The notes under the pieces are model-generated. The model did no database searches. It was not told the origin of the DNA and saw only the letters and a program-made list of their open reading frames with translations. 64,000 nt of DNA from Endozoicomonas sp. G2_2. Its GTDB lineage: Bacteria > Pseudomonadota > Gammaproteobacteria > Nevskiales > Salinisphaeraceae. Location: the NCBI RefSeq assembly GCF_017744135.1, contig NZ_JAGHQU010000004.1, forward strand, positions 248,001 to 312,000, given 5' to 3'. Shown in pieces: positions 38,326 through 47,616 of the stretch. Each line of letters opens with the position of its first letter. The stretch's first letter is position 1. The position numbers and the translations under genes are program-made.

Positions 38326-38581
38326 GGCCGGCTCGGGTGTTGTGGGTATCGAATAACGCGACTGGCGGCGCCGATCGCACGCCATGTTGTCAGGGCGGCA
38401 ACGCCGCGATCCGCAATTCTGCCGTGCCGGGCCGGCCCGCGCCAATTTGCAAGCCTGCCATGGGCGTACGGATGGCGGTAGCGGGCGGGTGCTAGGATTA
38501 GGGCCATATCGAATGGAATCACGAGCGCCGCCGTTTCTCTGCGCGCAGGCGGCCACACACTTCGAGGTGGAAGGAATCGTC

Positions 38582-39595
38582 ATGAGCAAAACGCCGGTTA
38601 CAGTCATCAAGGGCGACGGCATCGGGCCGGATATCGTCAACGCCACGCTGCGCGTGCTCGATTGTCTCGATACCGGGCTCGACTACCAGGAAGTCGTCGT
38701 CGGCCAGGCGGCTCTGGATGCCGGCGAATCGGAAGTGATGCCGGAATCGGCGCTGAAGTCGATCGAAAAGACCGGGCTGGTCCTCAAGGGGCCGGTGACC
38801 ACGCCGTCGGGCAAGGGCTATCGCTCGGTGAACGTGGCGATGCGCAAGCATTTCGATCTGTACGCCAACGTACGGCCGACGCTGTCGATGCCGGGCACGC
38901 AGTCGCGTTACAACAATCTCGACATCATCACCGTGCGCGAGAACACCGGCGGCATGTATTCCGGCCAGGGCCAGAAGGTTTCGGAAGATGGCAACCGCGC
39001 GGAGGCACTGTCGGTGATTACCCGTTCCGAATGCGAGCGCATCATCCGTTTCGCTTTCGAGATGGCGCGGGCGCGCGGTCGGCGCAAGGTCACGCTGGCG
39101 CACAAGGCCAACATCATGAAATCCACCTCCGGGCTGTTTCTGGAAGTGGGCCGCCAGATTTCCGAGGAATACGACGACATCGAGCACGACGAGGTGATCG
39201 TCGATGCCTGTGCGATGAAGCTCGTCATGCATCCCGAGCGCTTCGACGTGATCGTGACCACCAATCTGTTCGGCGATATTCTTTCCGACCTATGCGCGGG
39301 ACTGATCGGCGGTCTGGGGCTGGCGCCCGGTGCGAACATCGGCGAGAGCTGCGCGATGTTCGAGGCGGTGCACGGCAGCGCGCCGGATATCGCCGGCAAG
39401 GGCATTGCCAACCCGACGTCGGTGATCCTGGCTGCCGCGCTCATGCTCGAGCATGTGGGCCAGGTGGAGAACGCCAACCGCCTGCGTCGCGCCGTGCGCT
39501 CGGTCGTCGCCGAGCATGATCGCGTCACCCCCGATCTGGGCGGCAACGCCACGACGGAACGCTTCACCGACGCGGTGATCGAACGGCTGGGCTAG
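38582..39595 (+). CDS. NAD-type isocitrate dehydrogenase
   Basis: Beta-decarboxylating dehydrogenase of the isocitrate/isopropylmalate family, 337 residues. N-terminal VTVIKGDGIGPDIV and the substrate loop RENTGGMYSGQGQ are present. LAHKANIMKSTSGLFLEVGR and TTNLFGDILSDLCAGLIGGLGLAPGANIG (metal-binding Asp) follow, then the nucleotide-binding HGSAPDIAGKGIANPT. These best fit short NAD-dependent isocitrate dehydrogenases. Isopropylmalate or homoisocitrate activity cannot be fully excluded, but no leu genes are adjacent. The ATG at 38582 follows GGAAGG. Confidence 0.85.
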   Translation: MSKTPVTVIKGDGIGPDIVNATLRVLDCLDTGLDYQEVVVGQAALDAGESEVMPESALKSIEKTGLVLKGPVTTPSGKGYRSVNVAMRKHFDLYANVRPTLSMPGTQSRYNNLDIITVRENTGGMYSGQGQKVSEDGNRAEALSVITRSECERIIRFAFEMARARGRRKVTLAHKANIMKSTSGLFLEVGRQISEEYDDIEHDEVIVDACAMKLVMHPERFDVIVTTNLFGDILSDLCAGLIGGLGLAPGANIGESCAMFEAVHGSAPDIAGKGIANPTSVILAAALMLEHVGQVENANRLRRAVRSVVAEHDRVTPDLGGNATTERFTDAVIERLG

Positions 39596-39612
39596 TGGCT
39601 AGTGGCTAGCGC

Positions 39613-40302
39613 TCACTCGGGCGCGAAGTGGAGATCGCGATACGCGGCGGTCGCCTGGCCGCCGGCGTTGTCGCAGTCGGTCATGATCGCGACCGCGTCG
39701 ATGGCATCCAGGTCGAGATCGTAGAAGCGCTTGAAGTCGGCGCGCACATCGCGTGATTCACTCACCCAGGTGGTCGCGTCGCGCGGCGCGCCCGACTGTA
39801 CGGCCACCATCATCGCCTGATCGGTGAACGGATTGGGCCAGTGGGTACCGGCCTCGCTTGATCCGGCCCACACATAGTTGATCGCCCGCGTGCGCCATTT
39901 CAGCAGTCCGCCGTCGTGAATCACGTAGACCCGCGCGGCGAAGTCGTCGCCGCCCTTGCTGCGCTCGTCGAGGCCCTGATGGACGCCGGCGACGCGCCAT
40001 TGCCAGTGCAGTACCGGGGTCGTATTCAAGTCGACCGGCACCCGCCGGGCAATCGCGGAGGCGGTGCCGTCGCAGCGGGCTTCGAGCACGCGCGTCGCAC
40101 CCGTGCCGGTCAGGCGATACGCGGTTTCGCCCTCGAAGCCGCGGCTTTCCCAGGCCGACAGCGCGCCCGGCGCGAATAAGCCCACGTCGACGCGTTCGGC
40201 GGCCGATGCAGCCTGGCCGGAGAAGGAGAGCGCGGCCGTCGACAGGGCAAGGCCCAGCGTCGTCGAAAGCGCCGCCTGTCGGAGCGCCGGAATACGGGTC
40301 AT
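39613..40302 (-). CDS. DUF3047 periplasmic protein
   Basis: A 229-residue exported protein with signal peptide (LSTTLGLALSTAALSFSGQAASA). The body contains the DUF3047 pattern: RVPVDLNTTPVLHWQWRV, KGGDDFAARVYVI, INYVWAGSSEAGTHWPNPF and IDAVAIMTDCDNAGG. The role is unknown; the fold suggests a carbohydrate-binding-like beta sandwich. Its ATG overlaps the prmC stop by 4 bp (ATGA), so it is the last gene of the hemA-prfA-prmC operon. Confidence 0.85.
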   Translation of the reverse strand: MTRIPALRQAALSTTLGLALSTAALSFSGQAASAAERVDVGLFAPGALSAWESRGFEGETAYRLTGTGATRVLEARCDGTASAIARRVPVDLNTTPVLHWQWRVAGVHQGLDERSKGGDDFAARVYVIHDGGLLKWRTRAINYVWAGSSEAGTHWPNPFTDQAMMVAVQSGAPRDATTWVSESRDVRADFKRFYDLDLDAIDAVAIMTDCDNAGGQATAAYRDLHFAPE

Positions 40303-41150
40303 TGTCTGTCCTCGCCGAGCCGTCCGTGGGTGACCCGATCGTTGCCGCCGAGGTCGCGCTGGGTAAGCACACCTGAAAAGCCGGCGGCGATGAGCGATGT
40401 GCGTACCGCGGCGCCCTGGTCGGCGCCGTGTTCCAGATAGAGGGCACCGCCGCCGGTGAGGTGGGCCGGTGCATCGCGGGTGATTTGCTGGATATCGGCG
40501 AGGCCCTGCGCCGACGCAACGAGCGCGGCTCGTGGTTCGTGGCGCAAAGCCGGGGCGTCGAGATGGACGTCGTTGGGCGCGACATAGGGCGGGTTCGACA
40601 CGATCACGTCGAAACGCTGCCCTGTGATCGGCGCATACCAGTGCCCGGCGGCGAAGTTCACGTTGGCCAGGCCCAGGCGCTCGGCATTGGCCGCGGCACA
40701 GGCGAGCGCGGCCGTGCTGGCGTCGGTCCCGGTGAGCCGCCATTGCGGACGCTCGCTGGCCAGCGCGAGCGCGATGGCGCCGCTGCCGGTGCCGAGGTCA
40801 GCGACCCGCAACGGCGCGCTGTCGTGATGGGCAAGTACGGTTTCGATCAGGGTTTCGGTATCCGGACGGGGCACGAGCACGTCCGGCGTGACGGTGAGAT
40901 CGAGCGTCCAGAAGCCGGCGCGTCCGATCACATAGGCGAGCGGTTCGCCAGCCAGGCGGCGTTGGAGGAGGGCGTCGAAGCGTGTCCGTGGTGCGTCGTC
41001 GAGACGGTCGCCACCGTGCACGATCAGCCAGGTCGCACTGCGCTCGAGCACGTGCTCGAGCAGACGCCGCGCATCGATGTCCGGGCTGTCGCTCGTCTGT
41101 GCCAGCCGTACCCGCGCGTCGCGCAGCGTCGCATCGATGGTGGCCGGCAT
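40299..41150 (-). CDS. prmC: Release factor glutamine methyltransferase
   Basis: SAM-dependent methylation of the GGQ glutamine of RF1 and RF2. It has 283 residues. An N-terminal helical domain (to about 75) is followed by LVPRPDTETLIE, the SAM motif VADLGTGSGAIALALA, and the diagnostic NPPY in VIVSNPPYVAP. It lies 11 bp after prfA, its substrate gene. Confidence 0.95.
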   Translation of the reverse strand: MPATIDATLRDARVRLAQTSDSPDIDARRLLEHVLERSATWLIVHGGDRLDDAPRTRFDALLQRRLAGEPLAYVIGRAGFWTLDLTVTPDVLVPRPDTETLIETVLAHHDSAPLRVADLGTGSGAIALALASERPQWRLTGTDASTAALACAAANAERLGLANVNFAAGHWYAPITGQRFDVIVSNPPYVAPNDVHLDAPALRHEPRAALVASAQGLADIQQITRDAPAHLTGGGALYLEHGADQGAAVRTSLIAAGFSGVLTQRDLGGNDRVTHGRLGEDRQ

Positions 41151-41161
41151 GGTTCGCCCGG

Positions 41162-42247
41162 TCAGGCCGCGCCCATTTCGGCGAGCAGGTCGGCCTGGTG
41201 CTCGCTGGTAAGCGCGTCGACGATTTCCTCGAGGTTGCCGGCCATCACGTCGTCGAGCTTGTAGAGCGTGAGGTTGATGCGGTGATCGGTCACGCGGCCC
41301 TGGGGAAAGTTGTAGGTGCGGATGCGCTCGGAGCGGTCGCCACTGCCGACCAGCTTCTTGCGGGCGGCGGCCTGTTCGCTGTCCTGCTTGTCCTGCTCGG
41401 CGGTCATGAGCTTCGTCTGCAAAAGGCTCATCGCCCGCGCCCGGTTCTTGTGCTGCGAACGCTCCTGCTGGCATTCCACCACCACGCCGGTGGGGATATG
41501 GGTGATGCGGATCGCCGAATCGGTCTTGTTGACGTGCTGGCCGCCCGCGCCGGCCGCGCGAAAGGTATCCACGCGCAGGTCGTTGGGCTCGATCTTGATC
41601 GCCTCGACCTCGTCCTGCTCGGGCAGCACCGCGACGGTGCACGCCGACGTGTGGATACGGCCCTGGGACTCGGTCGCGGGCACGCGCTGTACGCGGTGCG
41701 CGCCGGATTCAAACTTCAGGCGCGAGAACGCGCCGGTGCCGATGAGCCGCGAGATCACTTCCTTGTAGCCGCCGTGCTCGCCTTCGCTGGCCGACAGGAT
41801 CTCGACCTGCCAGCCCTGTTTTTCGGCATAGGTGGAATACATGCGCAGCAGATCGCCCGCGAACAGGGCGGCTTCGTCGCCGCCGGTGCCGGCCCGGATC
41901 TCCAGGTAGAGATTGGCGTTGTCGTTGGGGTCGCGCGGGATCAGGTGCTTGCGCAGCGCAGCTTCGAGTTCCACCAGGCGCTCGCGGGCATCGCCCAGCT
42001 CGGCCTCGGCCATCTCGCGCAGCTCGGTCTCGTCTGCGCTTTCCATGTCTTCCAGATCGGCGATCTCGTCGACCAGCGCACGCCAGGCGCGATAGTCCTC
42101 GGCCAGCGATTCCAGCTGGGCGTATTCCTGGGACATGCGCCGGAACTTGTCCTGATCGTTGATCACCTCCGGATCGGACAGGGAATGCGCGAGGTCCTCG
42201 TGGCGTTCGACCAGTTCCTCGAGTTTGGCGCGCAGGGAATCTTTCAT
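41162..42247 (-). CDS. prfA: Peptide chain release factor 1
   Basis: Terminates translation at UAG and UAA. At 361 residues it is canonical in length. The PxT-type recognition loop region is [17 protein letters not shown], and GGQ lies in [12 protein letters not shown] near residue 236. N-terminal coiled helices are present. The start overlaps the hemA stop by 4 bp (ATGA). Confidence 0.97.
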   Translation of the reverse strand: MKDSLRAKLEELVERHEDLAHSLSDPEVINDQDKFRRMSQEYAQLESLAEDYRAWRALVDEIADLEDMESADETELREMAEAELGDARERLVELEAALRKHLIPRDPNDNANLYLEIRAGTGGDEAALFAGDLLRMYSTYAEKQGWQVEILSASEGEHGGYKEVISRLIGTGAFSRLKFESGAHRVQRVPATESQGRIHTSACTVAVLPEQDEVEAIKIEPNDLRVDTFRAAGAGGQHVNKTDSAIRITHIPTGVVVECQQERSQHKNRARAMSLLQTKLMTAEQDKQDSEQAAARKKLVGSGDRSERIRTYNFPQGRVTDHRINLTLYKLDDVMAGNLEEIVDALTSEHQADLLAEMGAA

Positions 42248-43533
42248 TCGTTGTCTTCTGTAGTCGTTTTGGAAGAGTCACCGTCATCGAGCGAGAACAG
42301 ATGACGGGCACTGGTCAGCAGTTCCTGCTGATGCGCGCCGCGCGCCTTGCGCAGCGCCGCACTCGGCTCGTGCATCAGCTTGTTGGTGAGCGTGCGTCCG
42401 ACGAAGGTCAGCACGTCCTCGGCGTTCTCGCCGCGCGCGAGCCGGCGCTGGGCCTTGGCCAGCACATCCTCACGCGTGGCATGTGCCCGGTCGCGCAGCT
42501 GGCGGATGGTATCGGTGGCCTGGCGTGAATCCAGCCAGTCGATGTATTCCTCGATGCGCACATCGAGCATGCCATCGGCCAGCGCGGCGGCCTTTTCGCG
42601 CGAGCGCCGATTGTCGTCGATCACGCTCTGCAGGTCATCCACCGAATAGAGATAGATGTCCTCGAGCTCGCCGGCGGCCGGATCGATATCGCGTGGTACG
42701 GCCAGGTCGAGCACGAACATCGGTTTGCGGCGACGCTTCTTCACGGCGCCACGCAGCTGGTCGTAGTGCACGAGATAGCCCGGCGCGGCGGTGGAAGACA
42801 CGAGCATGTCGGCTTCCGCGAGATGCGCGGCCACGTCGTCGAGCGCGATGGCATAGCCGTGATAGCGGGTGGCCAGCGACTGGGCGCGTTCGACGCTGCG
42901 ATTGGCGAAGATCATGCGGTGTACGCCGGCTTCGGCCAGATAACGCGCGGCCAGGTCCACCGTTTCGCCCGCGCCGATGAACATCGCGCAGGTTTCCGAC
43001 AGATCGGCAAAGATCTGGCGCGCCAGGCTGACCCCGGCGTAGGCGACCGATACGGGATTGGCGCCGATCTCGGTCTGGCTGCGGATCTGCTTGGCGACCG
43101 CAAAGCTGTGTTCGAATAGCCTTGTCAGCAAGGGCCCGGCGCCGCGCGCCGCACGCGCGCTGCGATAGGCGTTTTTCATCTGGCCGAGGATCTGCGGCTC
43201 GCCGAGGATCATCGAATCCAGCCCGGCCGCCACTCGCAGGCTGTGGCGCACGGTGTCGCGATCGCGATGAATATAGAAATAGCGCGCCATCGCGTCGTCG
43301 TTGAGGCCGCGCTGGGCGCACAGCCAGTGGCGCAGCTCGGCGTCGCCGGGCGCGTCGGTGACCGCATACAGCTCGGTGCGATTGCAGGTCGACAGGATTG
43401 CGCCTTCATGCACATGCGGCAGGCGCAGGAAGTCGTCCAGCGCCGAGTCGAACTGCTCGGGCGGGAACGCCGCGGTCTCGCGGACCGATAGCGGGGCGGT
43501 GATGTGGTTCAGGCCGACGGTCAGCAGCGTCAT
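42244..43533 (-). CDS. hemA: Glutamyl-tRNA reductase
   Basis: First step of C5 tetrapyrrole synthesis: NADPH-dependent reduction of Glu-tRNA to glutamate-1-semialdehyde. It has 429 residues. The nucleophile is Cys50 in LSTCNRTE, followed by [17 protein letters not shown]. The NADPH-binding [19 protein letters not shown] and a C-terminal dimerisation helix are present. First gene of hemA-prfA-prmC-DUF3047, divergent from the TPR lipoprotein-lolB pair. The heme-regulated degradation signal at the N-terminus was not examined. Confidence 0.97.
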   Translation of the reverse strand: MTLLTVGLNHITAPLSVRETAAFPPEQFDSALDDFLRLPHVHEGAILSTCNRTELYAVTDAPGDAELRHWLCAQRGLNDDAMARYFYIHRDRDTVRHSLRVAAGLDSMILGEPQILGQMKNAYRSARAARGAGPLLTRLFEHSFAVAKQIRSQTEIGANPVSVAYAGVSLARQIFADLSETCAMFIGAGETVDLAARYLAEAGVHRMIFANRSVERAQSLATRYHGYAIALDDVAAHLAEADMLVSSTAAPGYLVHYDQLRGAVKKRRRKPMFVLDLAVPRDIDPAAGELEDIYLYSVDDLQSVIDDNRRSREKAAALADGMLDVRIEEYIDWLDSRQATDTIRQLRDRAHATREDVLAKAQRRLARGENAEDVLTFVGRTLTNKLMHEPSAALRKARGAHQQELLTSARHLFSLDDGDSSKTTTEDNE

Positions 43534-43613
43534 GGCGTCATTCTACCGTTCCCGTCACGTACCGCGTGGCGTTTGCATAGCCCCTGGTTCGATCGTCGCG
43601 CTATCATCGCGTC

Positions 43614-45374
43614 ATGCATATCAACGACGTGAATTGTGCCGGCCCGGCCACGGTGCGGCGGCTCGGGCGTGCCGCGCTCGCGGCGGCGTTCGTCGTGCTG
43701 CTGGCCAGCGGCTGTGCGAGCCAGCCGATCGGCGAGCGGCCCGCGTCCGATGTGCGCATCGATGCGAATGCCGTGAAGCCGTCACAGGTCAGTCGGCGCG
43801 AAGCGTACGAATATCATGTCCTTGCCGGCGAAATGGCGATTCAGCGCAACAAGCGCGCGCTCGCCGCTCGCGAATATGTGGCCGCTCTCGAATATTCCAA
43901 CGACCCGTCGCTGGCCAAGCGCGCCACCCGTATTGCGCTGTTCGCGGACAAACCCGCGCTGGCCTATCGCGCGGCCGGCATCTGGGCCGAAGCGGCCCCG
44001 GACTCACTCGATGCCCAGCGCACCGCCACGCGCATGGCGATCGCAAACGGCGACGCCGAGGGCCTTCGCGTCTATGCGCCGGCCCTCGTGGAAGCCGCCG
44101 CCTCGCCGGACATGGGCTATCGGCTGCTGGCCGACGTGATCAGTGGCGAGCCGGAATCCGCCGATATCGCTATCGAGGCGGCCAGCGCACTGGCCCAGCA
44201 GGACAGCGACAGCGCCCCTGCCCAGTACGCGCTCGGTGTGATCGCGATGCGCTACGACCGCAACGAGATCGCCGCCCGGGCGGCCGAGCGGGCGCTCGCG
44301 CTCGATCCGGACTGGAACGACGCGGTGCTGCTCCAGGCCGGGGTGTGGATCCGCTCCGGCGAGACCGAGCGTGCCCAGGCCCTGGTCAATGGCTTGCCTG
44401 GCAACGATGCAAGTCGGGCCCAGTATCATCTCGCGCTGGCCCGCCTGCTTATCGAAGCCGACGAGGACGACGCGGCGCTCACCGAATTCGAGCGCGCGAT
44501 CGCGCTGCAGCCGGACAATGCCGACGCCCGCTATGGGCTGGCGATTCTGGCACTGAGCGTGGGCGATCTCGACCGCGCCGAGATCGCGCTCACCCGGCTC
44601 TACGAGAACAACGATCGCGCTGACGATGCCGCCTACTATCTGGGCGCCGTCGCTGAACAGCGGGAGGATTTCGTCGCGGCGCAGCGCTGGTACCAGCGTG
44701 TCGAGAACGGCGGCCATGCCTTCGATGCACAGGTCCGCGCCGCGCGCATGATCTACATGCAGGGCAATCTGCCCGGCGCGCAGCGGCGGCTTACCGAACT
44801 GCGCGACGTCTACCCCGAACTGGTCGACCAGCTCTATGCCGCCGAAGGGCAGCTGCTCTACGAGGCCGACGAGCCGCGCGCGGCGCTGGATATCTACAAC
44901 CACGGCCTGGAGGCGGTACCTAGCAGCACCGAGTTGCGCTATGGCCGCTCGATGGCCCACGAACGCCTTGGCAACATCGAGGCGGCGCAGACCGACCTGC
45001 GGGACGTGCTCGCCCGCGAGCCCAATGACGTGCGCGCCCTCAACGCGCTCGGCTATCTGCTCACCAACCACTCCGACCGCTACGAGGAAGCGCTGGGCTA
45101 TATCGAACGCGCGCTCGAGGCCGATCCGGAAAACCCGGCGATTCTCGACAGCATGGGCTGGGTGCAGTATCGGCTCGGCCACCTGGCCAAGGCGCGCCAG
45201 TATCTCGAACGGGCGTACCAGGACTTCCAGGACGCCGAAGTCGCGGCCCATCTCGGCGAAGTGCTCTGGCAACAGGGCCAGCGTGAAGCCGCCCGCCAGC
45301 TCTGGCAGGGTGCGCTCGACGACAACCCCGACCACCCGGTTCTACGCGAAACCGTGAACCGTCTCGATCCATGA
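43614..45374 (+). CDS. TPR-repeat lipoprotein
   Basis: A 586-residue protein with a lipoprotein signal (FVVLLASGC, Cys34) and tandem tetratricopeptide repeats over most of its length. Clear units include AQYALGVIAMRYDRNEIAARAAERALALDPDW, the ALTEFERAIALQPDNADARYGLAI unit, and ALGYIERALEADPENPAILDSMGWVQYRLG. In gammaproteobacteria this gene regularly precedes lolB. It overlaps lolB by 4 bp (ATGA). It probably scaffolds an envelope complex; the partner is unknown. Confidence 0.88.
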   Translation: MHINDVNCAGPATVRRLGRAALAAAFVVLLASGCASQPIGERPASDVRIDANAVKPSQVSRREAYEYHVLAGEMAIQRNKRALAAREYVAALEYSNDPSLAKRATRIALFADKPALAYRAAGIWAEAAPDSLDAQRTATRMAIANGDAEGLRVYAPALVEAAASPDMGYRLLADVISGEPESADIAIEAASALAQQDSDSAPAQYALGVIAMRYDRNEIAARAAERALALDPDWNDAVLLQAGVWIRSGETERAQALVNGLPGNDASRAQYHLALARLLIEADEDDAALTEFERAIALQPDNADARYGLAILALSVGDLDRAEIALTRLYENNDRADDAAYYLGAVAEQREDFVAAQRWYQRVENGGHAFDAQVRAARMIYMQGNLPGAQRRLTELRDVYPELVDQLYAAEGQLLYEADEPRAALDIYNHGLEAVPSSTELRYGRSMAHERLGNIEAAQTDLRDVLAREPNDVRALNALGYLLTNHSDRYEEALGYIERALEADPENPAILDSMGWVQYRLGHLAKARQYLERAYQDFQDAEVAAHLGEVLWQQGQREAARQLWQGALDDNPDHPVLRETVNRLDP

Positions 45375-45997
45375 AAAAACTTCTTCTGTCTCTCGTCGTG
45401 CTCGGCGTACTCAGCGGCTGCGCGATCATCCGCAAGCCGGCGGAAACCGAACCCGGGGTCGTGAACGCATCGGCCTGGGCGGCGCATAAAGAGGCGCTCG
45501 CCGATTTCAATGTCTGGTCCCTGCAGGGGCGTGTGGCGACGGGGCAACTGCTGGGCTGGACCGGCAATCTGAGCTGGCGTCAGCAGGGCGAAACCTTCGA
45601 CGTGCGCCTGTCGGGGCCGCTGGGCGCCGGCGGATTTCGCGCGCAGGGTGCGCTCGAGGACGAGGTGATCATCCAGACCCGCGACGATCGCTTCGTCACG
45701 ACCGAGCCGGATGCGCTCGTCGAGCAGACACTGGGCTGGACCTTCCCGTTGGAGCCGTTGCGCTTCTGGGCGCGTGGCGTGCCCGCGCCGGGGGACTACG
45801 AACGCATCAGCGTGGACGACCAGGGGCGCATGATCGCGCTGGAGCAGCAGGGCTGGGCGCTGTCCTTTCCGGATTACGTGGAGCCCGAGGGCGCGCCGCC
45901 CGTGCCGCGACGTATCGTGCTGGATAACGGGGAAACCCGAATTCGCCTGGTCGTCGATCGCTGGTTCGACGTCGACGGTGTATCGCGCGCGAATTGA
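45371..45997 (+). CDS. lolB: Outer-membrane lipoprotein receptor LolB
   Basis: Accepts lipoproteins from LolA and inserts them into the outer membrane. The 208-residue precursor has lipobox LSGC at Cys17. The mature part shows the LolB pattern: FNVWSLQGRVATGQLLGWTGNLSWRQQGE, then RLSGPLGAGGFRAQG and the LEQTLGW-type segment (VEQTLGWTFPLEPLRFWARG). In most relatives ispE follows directly; here the next feature is a tRNA-Gln region. Its stop codon lies inside the -35 of the downstream promoter. Confidence 0.9.
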   Translation: MKKLLLSLVVLGVLSGCAIIRKPAETEPGVVNASAWAAHKEALADFNVWSLQGRVATGQLLGWTGNLSWRQQGETFDVRLSGPLGAGGFRAQGALEDEVIIQTRDDRFVTTEPDALVEQTLGWTFPLEPLRFWARGVPAPGDYERISVDDQGRMIALEQQGWALSFPDYVEPEGAPPVPRRIVLDNGETRIRLVVDRWFDVDGVSRAN

Positions 45998-46022
45998 CAG
46001 CGGCCCGGGCAGCCAAGAAAAT
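45994..46022 (+). promoter_or_regulatory. Promoter for the tRNA-Gln region
   Basis: A consensus -35 TTGACA (45994-45999) and a 17-bp spacer precede -10 GAAAAT (46017-46022), then the GC-rich discriminator ACGCGGCCTT. The same -10/discriminator pattern precedes tRNA-Met. The -35 overlaps the lolB stop codon. Confidence 0.62.
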
Positions 46023-46166
46023 ACGCGGCCTTCGTTGGAGGGGCACGGCTCGTAGAGTCTCTTCCCGGTGGGCTCGTCGCTTTGGCCTGTATGGAGCGGC
46101 AAAGCGCCGGCGTTTGCAGTTCTGTACGCATCTATTATTGCTGCAAGCGATAGCGAAAAAGTTAGA

Positions 46167-46262
46167 TGGGGCGTAGCCAAGTGGTAAGGCATCGGCCCTT
46201 TTAAGATAATAGATCCCGTGTACCGCAGGTTCGCAGCCTGGCGTGTAGCGGCAGGATTCGAA
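46167..46262 (+). pseudogene. Disrupted tRNA-Gln copy
   Basis: Upstream tandem copy of the intact tRNA-Gln, 118 bp apart. The first 29 nt (46167-46195) are identical. The anticodon loop then carries 16 unrelated bases (46196-46211) in place of GTTTT. The next 22 nt (46212-46233) are identical up to the T-loop TTCG. After that the 3' tail is lost and replaced by a stretch containing an inverted T-arm copy (46249-46262). It cannot form an acceptor stem and lacks CCA. Confidence 0.75.
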
Positions 46263-46284
46263 GGAACGAAGACGACAAGTTAAA

Positions 46285-46359
46285 TGGGGCGTAGCCAAGT
46301 GGTAAGGCATCGGGTTTTGATCCCGTGTACCGCAGGTTCGAATCCTGCCGCCCCAGCCA
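46285..46359 (+). tRNA. tRNA-Gln (TTG)
   Basis: 75 nt including the encoded CCA. A 7-bp acceptor (TGGGGCG / CGCCCCA), discriminator G, anticodon TTG at 46317-46319, and T-arm GCAGG-TTCGAAT-CCTGC are present. The base of the anticodon stem has a U-U mismatch. Located upstream of prs as in other gammaproteobacteria. Confidence 0.93.
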
Positions 46360-46524
46360 TAGTTGGATGTCCGCTAGGCGGACACGAAAACAGCCGGGGG
46401 CGGCTGGAAGAGAACCTGCAGGTTCGACGCCGCGCGCGAAGCGCGCAAGAATCGTGACGCGCAGCGGCACGAGCCCGCAGGGTGAGGCATCGTAAGATGC
46501 CGAGTCATTCTGCCGCCCCAGCCA
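46360..46524 (+). repeat. tRNA-tail-associated hairpin element at tRNA-Gln
   Basis: 165 bp between the tRNA-Gln 3' end and the end of a second copy of its tail (46506-46524, 17/19 identical to 46341-46359, last 15 nt exact). It contains hairpins GTCCGC-TAG-GCGGAC and AGCCG-GGGG-CGGCT and the palindrome GAACCTGCAGGTTC. The shared module runs 46423-46505: TTCGAC, stem GCGCGC-GAA-GCGCGC, GAATCGTG, CACGAGCCCGCAGGGTGAG, stem GGCATC-GTAA-GATGCC, CGAGT. No open frame is credible. Confidence 0.75.
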
Positions 46525-46616
46525 ATCGAATGCCCGCGTGCAGCGCGGTGCATGGGGCCGACGTGCCAGGCGTCGGCCGTTGCTCATTTCAATCGACAGC
46601 ACGGCAGCACGAACCC

Positions 46617-47570
46617 ATGGCGGATTCCAGGTTGATGGTCTTTACCGGCAACGCCAATCCGGCGTTGGCCAAGGATGTGGCCGGTTACCTCAAGTTGCCC
46701 GTGGGCAAGGCGAATGTCGGCAAGTTCTCCGACGGTGAAATCACGGTCGAGATCGAGGAAAACGTGCGCGGTCGCGACGTGTTCGTGGTCCAGCCCACCT
46801 GCCGGCCGACCAACGACAACGTCATGGAGCTGCTGATGCTCATCGATGCACTGCATCGTGCATCGGCAGGGCGCATCACGGCGGTGATCCCGTATTTCGG
46901 CTATGCCCGCCAGGATCGGCGCCCGCGCAGCGCCCGCGTACCGATTTCGGCCAAGGTGGTCGCCAGCATGCTCGGCGCGGTGGGTACCGATCGCGTGCTC
47001 ACGGTGGATCTGCATGCCGACCAGATCCAGGGCTTTTTCGACATGCCCGTGGACAACGTCTATGCCTCGCCGGTGCTGCTCGGCGATATCTGGCGCCAGA
47101 AGGACGAGAAGCTGATCGTCGTTTCGCCGGACGTCGGCGGCGTGGTGCGTGCACGCGCGCTTGCCAAGCGTCTCGAGGACGCGGATCTGGCGATCATCGA
47201 CAAGCGCCGGCCTAAGGCCAACGAAGCCAAGGTGATGAACATCATCGGCGACGTCAGCGGCAAGACCTGCATCATGGTCGACGACCTGGTGGACACGGCG
47301 GGCACGCTCTGCCAGGCCGCCGACGCGCTCAAGAACCAGGGCGCGACCAAGGTCAAGGCCTACGTGACGCACCCGGTGCTGTCGGGCAAGGCGATCGAAA
47401 ACATCAGCAACTCGCGCCTGGACGAACTGGTGGTCACCGACACCATCCCGCTCTCGCCGGATGCCGCGGCCTGCGGCAAGATTCGCCAGCTGCATATCGC
47501 CGCGCTGCTTGCTGAAACCATCCGCCGGGTCAGCAACGAGGAGTCGGTGTCCACGCTTTATGTCGACTAG
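46617..47570 (+). CDS. prs: Ribose-phosphate pyrophosphokinase
   Basis: Makes PRPP from ribose-5-phosphate and ATP for nucleotide, His and Trp synthesis. It has 317 residues. N-terminal [16 protein letters not shown], the flexible loop [21 protein letters not shown], and the PRPP-binding [15 protein letters not shown] are present. The start at 46617 is chosen by length; an alternative Met lies 6 codons in. It follows tRNA-Gln and precedes rplY, the conserved order. Confidence 0.96.
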   Translation: MADSRLMVFTGNANPALAKDVAGYLKLPVGKANVGKFSDGEITVEIEENVRGRDVFVVQPTCRPTNDNVMELLMLIDALHRASAGRITAVIPYFGYARQDRRPRSARVPISAKVVASMLGAVGTDRVLTVDLHADQIQGFFDMPVDNVYASPVLLGDIWRQKDEKLIVVSPDVGGVVRARALAKRLEDADLAIIDKRRPKANEAKVMNIIGDVSGKTCIMVDDLVDTAGTLCQAADALKNQGATKVKAYVTHPVLSGKAIENISNSRLDELVVTDTIPLSPDAAACGKIRQLHIAALLAETIRRVSNEESVSTLYVD

Positions 47571-47616
47571 CGTGAATTTCCGGCCTTACGGGTCGTGCAT
47601 TTGACGCTCAAGCGCG

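Noticed and set aside
39590-39612. Three GGCTAGT-like direct repeats at the isocitrate dehydrogenase stop
   Set aside because: Very short slippage-type repeat with no structural or regulatory correlate.
46196-46211. Insert in the first tRNA-Gln copy as a tRNA intron
   Set aside because: Group I or protein-spliced introns need far more sequence or archaeal-type structure, and this copy has also lost its acceptor 3' strand and CCA.
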